Source: Cognatishimia activa
Lineage (GTDB): Bacteria; Pseudomonadota; Alphaproteobacteria; Rhodobacterales; Rhodobacteraceae
Direction: 5' to 3'
DNA length: 64,000 bases
NCBI RefSeq assembly: GCF_017798205.1
Contig: NZ_CP060010.1
Coordinates: 2,480,001 to 2,544,000, forward strand
Every line of letters starts with the position of its first letter. The stretch's first letter is position 1. Below the pieces are notes generated by a model. The model saw nothing but the letters and a program-made list of their open reading frames with translations, was not told where the DNA came from and searched no databases. Positions 8,379 to 17,183 of this stretch are shown one piece after another. A program made the position numbers and the translations under genes.

Positions 8379-10009
8379 TCAGGCCGTTTTGGCGCGGGGC
8401 CCACGTATTTCTGGATCCACTCTTCAGGCACCTCAGAGCCATCATAGAGGAACGGCAAAATCCCGCGCCGTCCGCTTTTGCCGCGCATGGCTTTGATGTC
8501 GTCCTCAGATTTCGTCACCCGCTGCGACAAGCGCCGCCCCCATTGCGCGAGATAGCCATAAAGCCGGTCAATCTCGGCCTGATGCGTGTCGGTTTTGGCG
8601 AGGTCATGGAATTCCTCGGGGTCGGTTTCTAGGTCAAACAGCATAGGGCGGAAGCCACCCTCGGCGTGGATCAGTTTAAACCGCCCGTCAAAGACCATGA
8701 ACAGCCGCGCATCCCGTGGCTCGAGCCCCAGCTTCACACAGACAGAGGTCGCCGAAAAATCATATTCGCTGATCGCAAAGTCGCGCCAATCGGGCGCCTC
8801 CCCATGCAGCCAGGGGGTTAAGGCGCGTCCCTCTAGGATGTGATCCGCCACTTTGCCTCCAGCGGCTTCGACAAAGGTCGGCGCGAGGTCGATGGATTCC
8901 ACCAAAGCGTCACAGATCGTGCCTCGCGTTGCGTCAGCCTGTCGACGTGGGTCATAGACAATGAGAGGCACCTTTACGGACTGCTCGTGGAACAGTTCCT
9001 TCTCGCCCATCCAGTGATCGCCTAGATAGTCGCCATGATCAGAGGTCAGCACGATCATCGTGTCTTTCATGCGATCGGTTTGTTCCAAATAGTCCAGCAA
9101 GCGCCCAAGCTGATCATCGCATTGCTTGATCAGCCCCATATAGGCAGGGATGACCTTTTGGCGGACCTCATCACGCTGAAATGCGCTTGAGATCGCGTTC
9201 TGCATATAGGCCCCATAGACCGGATGCGCATCCTCGCGTTCGACATCATGGCGCAGAGGCATTGGCACGTGATTTTCGCCATACATATCGTGATAGGGCG
9301 CGGGCACGATGAAGGGCCAATGGGGTTTGATATAGCTGACATGAGCGCACCATGGCCCCTCGGCCTGTTCGATGAAATCAATGGTGCGGTCGGTCAGCCA
9401 GGGCGTCTCGCTGTGTTCCTCGCGAATGTTGGCAGGCTTGTCGGCATTTTCGAACATCCAGCCCGAGGCGATCTGGCCGTCTGTGACACCTGCATTGGCA
9501 AAATCCGCCCAAGGGTTTTCGCCTTCATAGCCCTGCGCCTTAAGGTATTCATTATAGGGGCTGCGTTTCTCGTCATAGAACCCGTCAGGCCCATAGCCCC
9601 ATAGCCCATCGTCTCTGATCCAGACGTCAAACCCGCATTCCGCCTGCCGCGCGCCGATCACAGAGTCAGGCGCAAGGCCCAGCCGCGCCATACCCTCGGC
9701 ATCGGCCTTCATATGGGTCTTGCCGATGAGCCAACAGCCCATCCCCGCCTTGCGCAGATGATCGCCCATGGTCAGCTCCCCGACCCGCAGGGGATAGCCA
9801 TTCCACGCCGCTCCATGGGACGAGACATAGCGACCCGTATAGCTGCTCATGCGCGACGAGCCACAGATGGGCGACTGAATATAAGCATTGGAAAAGCGCA
9901 CGCCCATCGCCGCCACACGGTCGAAATTCGGGGTTTGCAGATGCGGATGGCCCGCACAGCTTAGGTAATCAAACCGCAACTGATCATACATGATGTAAAG
10001 GATGTTCAT
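8375..10009 (-). CDS. Sulfatase-family hydrolase (alkaline phosphatase superfamily)
   Basis: A 544-residue sulfatase-like enzyme without a signal peptide, so probably cytoplasmic. Family landmarks: MYDQLRFDYL with the first metal Asp, the nucleophile region SPICGSSRMSSYTGRY, GKTHMKAD, HVSYIKPHWPF and TSDHGDYLGDHWM near residue 330. The formylglycine motif normally reads C-x-P-x-R or C-x-A-x-R; here it is C-G-S-S-R, so conversion of the Cys by the maturation enzyme is uncertain. It could be an arylsulfatase, a phosphonate monoester hydrolase or a related phosphodiesterase. It stands alone, convergent to cueR. Confidence 0.88.
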   Translation of the reverse strand: MNILYIMYDQLRFDYLSCAGHPHLQTPNFDRVAAMGVRFSNAYIQSPICGSSRMSSYTGRYVSSHGAAWNGYPLRVGELTMGDHLRKAGMGCWLIGKTHMKADAEGMARLGLAPDSVIGARQAECGFDVWIRDDGLWGYGPDGFYDEKRSPYNEYLKAQGYEGENPWADFANAGVTDGQIASGWMFENADKPANIREEHSETPWLTDRTIDFIEQAEGPWCAHVSYIKPHWPFIVPAPYHDMYGENHVPMPLRHDVEREDAHPVYGAYMQNAISSAFQRDEVRQKVIPAYMGLIKQCDDQLGRLLDYLEQTDRMKDTMIVLTSDHGDYLGDHWMGEKELFHEQSVKVPLIVYDPRRQADATRGTICDALVESIDLAPTFVEAAGGKVADHILEGRALTPWLHGEAPDWRDFAISEYDFSATSVCVKLGLEPRDARLFMVFDGRFKLIHAEGGFRPMLFDLETDPEEFHDLAKTDTHQAEIDRLYGYLAQWGRRLSQRVTKSEDDIKAMRGKSGRRGILPFLYDGSEVPEEWIQKYVGPAPKRPD

Positions 10010-10081
10010 GCTCTGAGGGCCTCATATCTGCGCGGCTTTGACCGCCTTGGGCCAAGTCCTAACATTTGAGCGTGCCCGAGG

Positions 10082-10330
10082 CTACTGCGCCTCGCGCATG
10101 CGCTCACGGATCGTCAGGACCGCAGAATAGCTCGAGACACAATAGGGCACCAAATAGGTCATCAGGATTTTGATCACGACCTCTGAAGAGATATCGCCAG
10201 AAATCAACCTGTCCCCATGGTTGATAATCGCCAAGATCGTGCCAACCACCAAAGCAATCATCGCAGCGCGGCGCATGACGGCACGCCGCGTGCAAAGGGC
10301 GATCAGGCTTGGCTCTTGGTCGGTGGTCAT
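10082..10330 (-). CDS. nrtS: NrtS-like small membrane protein
   Basis: An 82-residue protein with two hydrophobic segments, roughly residues 18-38 and 50-70 (KILMTYLVPYCVSSYSAV). The pattern VVGTILAIINHGD followed by KILMTYLVPYCV matches the small NrtS family linked to nitrate/nitrite transport. The start at 10330 is chosen because the homologous part begins with MTTDQEP and AGGGACAG lies just before it. No nitrate genes are near; the neighbours are a sulfatase and a sugar kinase. The transport role is family knowledge only. Confidence 0.7.
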   Translation of the reverse strand: MTTDQEPSLIALCTRRAVMRRAAMIALVVGTILAIINHGDRLISGDISSEVVIKILMTYLVPYCVSSYSAVLTIRERMREAQ

Positions 10331-10501
10331 AACTCTGTCCCTGTGGTCTATTGCCAATCTATGGCAAGCCGCGCGCCGTGGCACCAGCCACTTTCCGGTG
10401 AACCTGGCGGAATTTACAAAGACTGCTTCGCCCAAAGCGCAATTGTCAGGCAGCTTGCTTCATGGCATGCAACATATTCGGCCCACCCCAAGGAGCGCAG
10501 G

Positions 10502-11368
10502 ATGACCGTCTATAATCTGGGATCTATCAATATCGATCACGTCTACACGATGGAGGACTTCCCGCGCCCTGGCCAAACCCTCAGCGCGGAGAGCATGGTC
10601 ACGAACCTCGGTGGCAAGGGTTTGAACATTTCAGTGGCGCTTAACCGGGCGGGTGCAGATGCGCGCCATATCGGGGCTGTTGGGGCAGGGGATGCACTGG
10701 TGCAGACGCTGCTCGCGCCGTTTGACCTGAAACTGGACAGTGTCGCCTTGCTTGAGGATCCCACGGGCCATGCCATTATCTATCTGGACAAGACCCGCGA
10801 AAATCAGATCGTGATCTTTCCGGGTGCCAATGGGGCGATCACGCGGGCGCATGTCGAGGCCTCTTTGGCGGATGCAGGCCCGGGTGACTGGCTGGTGCTG
10901 CAAAACGAAACCAACGCCAATGAGATCGGCCTCGCGGTCGCGCGCGCCAAGGGTATGAAGGTCGCGCTTGTGGCCGCGCCCTTTGACGACAGCATGCCCG
11001 ATCTGATGCGCCGGGTGGATCTGGTGTCGGTCAACGAAGAGGAACTGCGCGATTTTGAGGCCGCCATGGGCGGATCCTTCCGCGATCACCGCGACATGTC
11101 TTTCCTAGTGACCTATGGGGCTGAGGGCGCTGAATTCGTCTCTGGTGATGAAACGCACCGGGTGGACGCCCACAAGGTTCAGGTTGCCGACACAACCGGA
11201 GCGGGTGATACCTTCTTTGGCGGTTTCATGGCGCATTATGCGGCTGGTGCGAGTGTCCCAGAGGCTCTGGAGTTCGCCTCGGCGATGGCGGCCTTACAAG
11301 TCCAAGCGCTGGGCGCGGCGGTGGCCATTCCGGCGCGCGATGATGTTTTGGCCTTCTTAAAAGGTTAA
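10502..11368 (+). CDS. PfkB/ribokinase-family carbohydrate kinase
   Basis: A 288-residue cytoplasmic sugar kinase. ATG 10502 follows AAGGAG at 10490-10495. It carries the two PfkB signatures: GGKGLNISVALNRAGAD near residue 38 (ribokinase type) and DTTGAGDTFFGGF near 228, which supplies the catalytic Asp and anion hole. The motif pattern fits ribokinase (ribose plus ATP to ribose-5-phosphate), but no sugar transporter or rbs gene lies nearby, so the substrate is not settled. Divergent from the nrtS-like gene. Length is slightly below the usual 300. Confidence 0.88.
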   Translation: MTVYNLGSINIDHVYTMEDFPRPGQTLSAESMVTNLGGKGLNISVALNRAGADARHIGAVGAGDALVQTLLAPFDLKLDSVALLEDPTGHAIIYLDKTRENQIVIFPGANGAITRAHVEASLADAGPGDWLVLQNETNANEIGLAVARAKGMKVALVAAPFDDSMPDLMRRVDLVSVNEEELRDFEAAMGGSFRDHRDMSFLVTYGAEGAEFVSGDETHRVDAHKVQVADTTGAGDTFFGGFMAHYAAGASVPEALEFASAMAALQVQALGAAVAIPARDDVLAFLKG

Positions 11369-11797
11369 AATCGCGGCTTCCGCCCGTTCAAAATGCAGGC
11401 GGGTTCATCCACAGTTGGGTGAGTCTCTGTCTTGGGGCATCTGCGCCCAATTAACCTGCCCAAATGGTTAACTGTTGCGGATTTTGGGTACAGGCTCAGA
11501 GCCTTCTGCCACTGTTTCCAGTATTGTAACACAAGGCGAAAAAAACTCTGACGCGATCTGCGGGGCTCGTCAAATATCGGTCATAGATATTAATGCACTG
11601 TGAACAAGTTAAATTAAATAAAAACAATATTTTAAGTCGAATTTCCGCCTGTCCGCTATGCCTGCCCGCCACAATTGCTGACAGCGTGTAGGCAAAACCC
11701 CTACAACGTCCCGTTTTTTCCCGACTTATCGGCGTGCCGTGCCAGCGCCACGCTTTCCTCAAGTCTGGTTAATCGCCTCAAGAGGATTTCTCTAAAA
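11369..11797 (+). other. Non-coding leader before algD
   Basis: A 429-base stretch with no convincing gene. It holds an AT-rich tract at about 11575-11645, unusual for this GC-rich window, and a small hairpin (TGTAGG at 11687-11692, CCTACA at 11700-11705). Long AT-rich upstream regions are typical of regulated exopolysaccharide promoters; I could not pick a clear -35/-10 pair. Confidence 0.5.
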
Positions 11798-13114
11798 ATG
11801 GCTCGAATTAGTGTATTTGGAATTGGGTATGTTGGCGCAGTTGCGGCCGCGTGTTTGGTGCGTGATGGCCATAAGGTGATCGCGGTTGATGTCGACGAAG
11901 ACAAGGTAGACCTGATCAACCGAGGACAATCTCCGATTGTAGAGGAAGGTCTTGGCGCGCTGATTGCAAAAGGCATCGACAGTGACCGGCTTTTTGCCAC
12001 CAGTGACGCGAGTTTTGCCATTGATCAAACCGACGTCAGCCTGGTTTGCGTGGGCACGCCCAGTGATCCGAGCGGCGCATTGGATCTGACCTATATCAAA
12101 GAGGTCAGCCGCCAGATCGGCCAGGAAATGCGTGAAAAAGAGACACTGCATTCTGTGATCCTGCGCTCCACTGTCTTGCCCGGCACGTCTGAGGACATCT
12201 GTATTCCTCTGATCGAGCGCCATTCCGGCAAAACCGTGGGGCGCGGCTTTGGCTTTGGCTACTATCCGGAATTTCTGCGCGAGGGCAGCGCGATTGAGGA
12301 TTATGACGATGCGGGTCTTGTGGTCTTTGGCGCGTTGGATGAGGCGACGCGGAACTTCCTGCATATGGTGAACGCGACACAGGACTGCTGCCTGCATGAG
12401 GTCGGACTGCGCACCGCCGAGATGGTGAAGTATACCTCTAACAGCTGGCGTGCGACCAAAGTCACATTTGCCAATGAAATCGGCAATATTTCAAAGGCTT
12501 GCGGCCTTGATGGGCAAGAAGTGATGGATGTGCTGTGCGCCGACCACAAAGTCTCGATGTCGCCGAAATTTCTGCGTCCGGGCTTTGCCTTTGGAGGCTC
12601 TTGCCTGCCCAAGGATATCCGCGCGTTGAAACATCTCGCGGATCGCACGCAAACGCCGACACCGCTTTTGAGCGCGGTTCTGGATGCCAATGACGCGCAG
12701 GTGGCGCGGGCGGAACGTATGGTGCGAGACTCTGGCGCGCGCCACGTCGGTTTTGTCGGCATTTCCTTTAAGCCTGGCACCGATGATCTGCGCGAGAGCC
12801 CTCTGGTCGAGCTGGCCGCGCGGCTGGTGATGCAGGGTATCACTGTCTCGGTTTTTGATCCCTATGTGGCGCAATTGGCGGCGCAACAGGATGGCGATCC
12901 GTTTCGCAACAGCAAGCTGCCCTATCTGAAGCAGATGCTAGTGCAAGAGCTGCCCGCGCTGGTCGCGGCGACAGATGCGCTGGTGATCGGCAATTTCTAT
13001 GCGGAAACCGTTGAAATTCTGGGGGCAGCCTCGGTGACCAAGCCCACGATCGATCTGACGCGCGTGAGGCGCGATATGGTCAGCACGGGCACCTATGAAG
13101 GCATCTGCTGGTAA
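11798..13114 (+). CDS. algD: GDP-mannose 6-dehydrogenase
   Basis: Oxidises GDP-mannose to GDP-mannuronate with 2 NAD+, the committing step of alginate synthesis. The 438-residue protein starts with the Rossmann motif in RISVFGIGYVGAVAAACLV and shows SPIVEEGLGALI, CVGTPSDPSGALDL, EFLREGSAI, the catalytic-Cys segment GFAFGGSCLPKDIRAL and GISFKPGTDDLRESP. Length and the GA(V)AAACL and FAFGGS details fit AlgD better than UDP-glucose dehydrogenase. ATG 11798 follows AGAGGA at 11781-11786. It looks intact although the next alginate genes are degraded, so its present role may have changed. Confidence 0.9.
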   Translation: MARISVFGIGYVGAVAAACLVRDGHKVIAVDVDEDKVDLINRGQSPIVEEGLGALIAKGIDSDRLFATSDASFAIDQTDVSLVCVGTPSDPSGALDLTYIKEVSRQIGQEMREKETLHSVILRSTVLPGTSEDICIPLIERHSGKTVGRGFGFGYYPEFLREGSAIEDYDDAGLVVFGALDEATRNFLHMVNATQDCCLHEVGLRTAEMVKYTSNSWRATKVTFANEIGNISKACGLDGQEVMDVLCADHKVSMSPKFLRPGFAFGGSCLPKDIRALKHLADRTQTPTPLLSAVLDANDAQVARAERMVRDSGARHVGFVGISFKPGTDDLRESPLVELAARLVMQGITVSVFDPYVAQLAAQQDGDPFRNSKLPYLKQMLVQELPALVAATDALVIGNFYAETVEILGAASVTKPTIDLTRVRRDMVSTGTYEGICW

Positions 13115-13120
13115 GTCTTG

Positions 13121-13409
13121 ATGCTGGGTCACGCGACATATCTCATGAGCCTTGCGCTTTTGGCGATCCTTGTCAGCGCGACGGATTTGTCTGGAGCACG
13201 CGAGGCATTTGTCGTGATCGGAGCGCTCGGGATCTGGCGCTATAGCTGGGCCGTGTTGAATTTCTCCCGCGCCATTTGGTTTCGTCGGGTCGCTTACCCG
13301 CGCCGCAAGGCGCGCGCGCGCGGCTTATGCCGAACGCGGCCGCCCCGCGCGGGCACATTTTCTGGTGACTTCTTACCGTATCCCCACCGACGTCACCCTT
13401 CGCGTCTAA
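13121..13409 (+). pseudogene. alg8: Remnant of alginate synthase subunit Alg8
   Basis: Only about 95 residues of an Alg8-type glycosyltransferase remain. The first frame gives an N-terminal membrane helix then VIGALGIWRYSWAVLNFSR, like the Alg8 start. The reading then shifts within a GC-dinucleotide run (13310-13322), and the next frame continues ERGRPARAHFLVTSYRIPTD, matching the Alg8 VTSFRID region, before TAA at 13407-13409. The rest of the roughly 490-residue enzyme, including the catalytic domain, is absent. It begins 6 bases after algD, as in alginate operons. A frameshift plus a large deletion is the simplest reading. Confidence 0.75.
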
Positions 13410-13422
13410 CCGAGTCATTGTG

Positions 13423-14394
13423 ATGCGCTTCCTTTGGGTTCTGTTTCTCGTGGTCGCGAGTCCCTTGGTTGCATGTCCGGATTTTGCCGATGTGCCCAGA
13501 TCACTCAGCTATCCAAGCCCCTACGTGGCAGGAGATCCGACAAAATCTCAGATTTCAAAGTCGCAACATGCGCAGATGAAAGCTGCGGTGGCACCTATAG
13601 ATGACGCGCTGCAGGCTTTGGCGCGTGTTGCAGACGATTTACCAGATCCAGACGCACAGCGGTGTTTGACATCGCACTTGCAGCACTGGGCGCAGCAGGA
13701 TGGGCTTGCAGAGCTTCAGACACTGCAGGCCCGTTTGACAATCGGCGCGCGTCTTGCCGGTTTTGCCATCCTCGCGCGGCGCTTGAAGGCGGCTGGCGCG
13801 ATAGAGGCTGACTTGAGAGATATCTCGCAATGGCTTTCACGACTTGCTCGAGCGCAGGTGTCATTTTGGGAAGCCGAAGCCCCACCTTTGGCCCGTAAGG
13901 GCAACTTGCGGGCTTGGGCCAGCTTAGCGGTTTGGCTGATCGGAGAGCTACAGGGATCAACGATTTTGATGGAGTGGGCCAGGGCCGGACAAGCGCAAGT
14001 CATTTGCGCCGCAAACACGGATGGCAGCCTGCCAATCGAGATGCGTCGCGGGCAATTTAGTTTACATTATCAACTGCATGCGGTTGCGCCGCTTGTTGTC
14101 TTGGCCGCGTTTCAAAAACAGGCACAGCGGCCTGCGCCGTGCGAGGCGGCGCTACGGCGCGCGGTGGAATATGCACTCTCTGATATAAAGACTGGTTCAA
14201 AAACCGCGGCTCGCACAGGCGTAGTTCAGAGTTACTTCAATGGAACGGAAACGCTTGCGCCACATGAACTCGCTTGGATTGAGGCATACCTGACGCTTGA
14301 GGCCTCGGGGCCTGCATTTAAGCTTGCGCGTGATTTGCGCCCGCTACGCGCTTCAAAACTCGGAGGAAATCAGACCAAACTCTGGGGTCATTAA
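13423..14394 (+). CDS. AlgL-like protein (alginate lyase fold), probably inactive
   Basis: A 323-residue exported protein with a signal peptide (MRFLWVLFLVVASPLVAC; the end could also act as a lipobox) and an AlgL/PL5-like body. Matches to AlgL include the Cys after the signal, ADDLPDPDAQRCL, and AWIEAY near the C terminus. The AlgL NNHSYWAAW motif aligns with GNLRAWASL, replacing the catalytic His by Leu, while the Arg and Tyr of the second motif (MRRGQFSLHY) remain. The Lys-rich KSMRKW motif is also lost. It is probably a non-catalytic relic of an alginate operon. The start could also be GTG 13420; no clear ribosome site is seen. Confidence 0.72.
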   Translation: MRFLWVLFLVVASPLVACPDFADVPRSLSYPSPYVAGDPTKSQISKSQHAQMKAAVAPIDDALQALARVADDLPDPDAQRCLTSHLQHWAQQDGLAELQTLQARLTIGARLAGFAILARRLKAAGAIEADLRDISQWLSRLARAQVSFWEAEAPPLARKGNLRAWASLAVWLIGELQGSTILMEWARAGQAQVICAANTDGSLPIEMRRGQFSLHYQLHAVAPLVVLAAFQKQAQRPAPCEAALRRAVEYALSDIKTGSKTAARTGVVQSYFNGTETLAPHELAWIEAYLTLEASGPAFKLARDLRPLRASKLGGNQTKLWGH

Positions 14395-14458
14395 CGGATC
14401 ATAAAGAATTTCCTGAGACTTTTAGAAAAACAATAAGAGCAGTTTTAGGAAGTTATTT

Positions 14459-15073
14459 GTGCAAACGGTTTTAATCATAGATCGGAATCCGTCTTTGGCA
14501 GAGGCTCTGGCCGCACAGCTTTCAGTGCCAGGTGAACGGAGCTGCATGGGGGCGGCTTCGGACAACCCAATCGCCCGCATTCGTGAGGCAGAGGTCGATC
14601 TGGTTATTCTGGATCCCTGCGATCTAGAGGAGGATCTGGAGCAGTTTTGCACAACGCTTCTGAATGGTTCCGGGAAACCTCGGTTGCTGTCCTATAGTTT
14701 CACGGTCTCACGCCCTGCGATCCAAGAGGCCTTAGGGGCAGGGTTTCACGGCTGCATGTCAAAATACTCGACCCTCATCCAGCTAGAGGTAGCGATTGCA
14801 GCGGTGCTTGGGGGCGGCGTTTACTTTGACCCGAGGTTCGCGGAACTTTTGTGGCCCGCTCAGAATAAATTGCCCGACGATGTGCTGAGCCTGCGTGAGA
14901 AGGAAGTGCTGGTGCGCACAGCCAAGGGGCTTGCGAGCAAGCAAATCGCGATGGATCTGGAAATCAGTGCCAAGACGGTCGAAACCTACAAGGCGCGCGC
15001 GGTGCAGAAACTGGGGCTGTCTGATCGCTCCAAGGTATTTGATTATGCGCTAGAGCAGGGCTGGATCAACTAA
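14459..15073 (+). CDS. LuxR-type response regulator with a degenerate receiver
   Basis: A 204-residue protein. Residues 1-120 look like a receiver domain (VLIIDRNPSLAEAL, VDLVILDPCDL), but the acidic and Lys positions are only partly kept. The C terminus is a LuxR/NarL HTH (LSLREKEVLVRTAKGLASKQIAMDL, then SAKTVETYKARAVQKLGL, given here in two parts). GTG 14459 follows TAGGAAG at 14446-14452. It is 64 bases after the AlgL-like gene and may have regulated that locus; this is inference. No histidine kinase is near. Confidence 0.8.
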   Translation: MQTVLIIDRNPSLAEALAAQLSVPGERSCMGAASDNPIARIREAEVDLVILDPCDLEEDLEQFCTTLLNGSGKPRLLSYSFTVSRPAIQEALGAGFHGCMSKYSTLIQLEVAIAAVLGGGVYFDPRFAELLWPAQNKLPDDVLSLREKEVLVRTAKGLASKQIAMDLEISAKTVETYKARAVQKLGLSDRSKVFDYALEQGWIN

Positions 15074-15162
15074 GCTGCTTCCAATTGGCGCGCTGGCCCA
15101 TTGCCTCTTGACCCGCGTCCGCTTTGTGACCACTTACGCTTGCACCAGCAAGCGAGGACTCT

Positions 15163-16959
15163 ATGGCGCGCCAACCCACCCCCTATGCCAGCGACGAAGA
15201 GCGCGAGAAATCCAAGCGTATCGGCGCCTTGCGCGAACTTGCGCCATTTCTGGCCCCTTATAAGTGGCTTGTTTTCTTTGCGGGTGTCGCGCTGGTTCTG
15301 ACAGCCAGCGTGTCGCTTGTGCTGCCAATAGCGGTGCGCCGCGTGGTGGACAATTTCAACACGGCCAATGCGGAACTATTGAACAGCTATTTCCTTGCCG
15401 CGATTGGCGTCGCTGGCTTGCTCGCTGTGGGTACGGCGCTGCGCTATATGCTCGTGACGAAACTGGGCGAAAGCGTTGTCGCTGATATCCGCAAAGCAGT
15501 GTTTGACCGCGTGATCGGCATGAGCCCCGCCTTTTATGAACGCATCATGACCGGCGAAGTCCTTTCTCGGATCACGACGGACACCACACTGATCCTGTCG
15601 GTCATCGGCAGCTCGATCTCGGTGGCCTTGCGCAATGTTCTGATCTTTGCGGGCGGTCTGGTCCTGATGCTTTGGACCTCGGCCAAGCTGACGGGCCTTG
15701 TTTTGCTGATCGTGCCCTTGGTCATTGTGCCGATTGTGGTGCTGGGCCGCCGCCTGCGCGTGATCAGCCGCGAGAACCAGGACAAGATCGCTGAAAGCTC
15801 TGGCAACGCCTCTGAGGCCTTGCTGGCCGTCCAAACCGTGCAGGCCTTCACCCACGAGGCGCAGTCTCGCAAGAGCTTCTCGGATGTGACGGACCAGTCC
15901 CTTGTGGCAGCCTATAAACGGATCACGACCCGCGCCGTCATGACAATGATCGTGATTTTCCTGATCTTCTCTGGCGTGGTCGGCGTTTTGTGGATCGGCG
16001 CCAATGACGTGCGCACAGATGTCATGAGCGCCGGTGCTTTGATCCAATTCGTGATCTATGCGGTGATGGTCGCGGGCTCTGTCGCGGCCCTGTCGGAAAT
16101 CTGGGGAGAGCTGCAACGCGCAGCGGGCGCGACTGAGCGTCTGGTGGAACTCTTGCAAGTCGAAGACCGCGTGCAAGATCCCCAAGCGGCCAAATCCTTG
16201 CCGAAACCCGCGCGCGGCCAGATCGACTTTGATGCGGTCAGCTTCAACTACCCCGCGCGCCCCGATATCCCGGCGCTTAAGGACGTCACCCTGTCCATTC
16301 AGCCCGGAGAAACCGTGGCCTTTGTCGGCCCCTCTGGTGCGGGAAAAACTACGATCATCCAGATGCTGCAGCGCTTCTATGATCCTCTGGCGGGCGAGAT
16401 CCGCATTGACGATGTGGCGTTGACCGATATGGAGCGCTCCGATTTCCGCTCGGAAATCGCGCTGGTGCCGCAGGATCCTGTGATCTTTGCAACCACCGCC
16501 CGCGAAAACATCCGCTTTGGACGCCCCGAGGCGACAGACGCAGACGTCGATGCCGCCGCCAAAGCCGCCGCGGCCTATGACTTTATCTCGGCTCTGCCCG
16601 AGGGTTTTGACAGCTATGTCGGCGAACGCGGCGTGATGTTGTCTGGCGGTCAAAAGCAACGCATCGCCATTGCGCGCGCCATCCTGCGCGATGCGCCGAT
16701 CCTTTTGCTCGACGAAGCGACCTCGGCGCTGGATGCGGAAAGCGAACGACTGGTGCAGCAGGCCGTCGATGGCCTATCTAAGGACCGCACGACGCTGATT
16801 GTGGCCCACCGTCTGGCGACCGTAAAGAAAGCCGACCGCATTATCGTCATGGAGGCCGGTCAGATCGTCGCGCAAGGCACGCATGCGGAATTGGTCGCCC
16901 AAGGCGGGCTTTACGCGAAACTGGCGCGTTTGCAATTTACAGCCGACGACGCCGCTTAA
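15163..16959 (+). CDS. ABC exporter, fused membrane and ATPase domains
   Basis: A 598-residue half-transporter of the MsbA/LmrA type that acts as a homodimer in the inner membrane. The ABC membrane domain covers about residues 20-310 with six helices; the nucleotide-binding domain shows Walker A (GPSGAGKTT), the signature LSGGQKQR, Walker B (ILLLDEATSALD) and the His switch (IVAHRL). Length is typical. The substrate could be a lipid, drug or peptide and cannot be read from sequence. It is a single-gene unit; a GC-rich hairpin follows. Confidence 0.93.
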   Translation: MARQPTPYASDEEREKSKRIGALRELAPFLAPYKWLVFFAGVALVLTASVSLVLPIAVRRVVDNFNTANAELLNSYFLAAIGVAGLLAVGTALRYMLVTKLGESVVADIRKAVFDRVIGMSPAFYERIMTGEVLSRITTDTTLILSVIGSSISVALRNVLIFAGGLVLMLWTSAKLTGLVLLIVPLVIVPIVVLGRRLRVISRENQDKIAESSGNASEALLAVQTVQAFTHEAQSRKSFSDVTDQSLVAAYKRITTRAVMTMIVIFLIFSGVVGVLWIGANDVRTDVMSAGALIQFVIYAVMVAGSVAALSEIWGELQRAAGATERLVELLQVEDRVQDPQAAKSLPKPARGQIDFDAVSFNYPARPDIPALKDVTLSIQPGETVAFVGPSGAGKTTIIQMLQRFYDPLAGEIRIDDVALTDMERSDFRSEIALVPQDPVIFATTARENIRFGRPEATDADVDAAAKAAAAYDFISALPEGFDSYVGERGVMLSGGQKQRIAIARAILRDAPILLLDEATSALDAESERLVQQAVDGLSKDRTTLIVAHRLATVKKADRIIVMEAGQIVAQGTHAELVAQGGLYAKLARLQFTADDAA

Positions 16960-17044
16960 TCGCGAATTTTCGGACTTTCGCACCGCGCGGCTCTTTAGAT
17001 TTGTTGCGCGGTGCCTAAATCTCTGTAACCCTGTGAAAAGAGGG

Positions 17045-17073
17045 GCGTCGGGCAAACCGACGCAGCGTCTTTT
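17045..17073 (+). terminator. Possible terminator hairpins after the ABC exporter
   Basis: GCGTCGG at 17045-17051 pairs with CCGACGC at 17057-17063 around GCAAA, with TCTTTTG shortly after. A second perfect 9-base stem lies upstream (GCACCGCGC at 16980-16988, GCGCGGTGC at 17006-17014) but has no T run. Together they probably end the exporter transcript. Confidence 0.5.
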
Positions 17074-17183
17074 GTCAGATCGGCCAAGGTTGACCCAAAG
17101 GTAACCTTGATCCGCAAAAGTCGCATATGGTGAAAGTCCAAGGCGCGCAAACGTCTAAGAATAGGGCGCTAGGGGAGGAATAT

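Noticed and set aside
11496-11762. 88-codon frame in the algD leader, minus strand
   Set aside because: No ribosome site, no motif and a biased composition; treated as non-coding.
15376-16659. 427-codon minus-strand frame opposite the ABC exporter
   Set aside because: It runs inside a gene with all ABC motifs; its product is a low-information His/Arg/Asp-rich string.
16980-17014. Perfect 9-base GC hairpin after the ABC exporter as a terminator
   Set aside because: No T run follows; recorded only in the terminator entry as a supporting structure.
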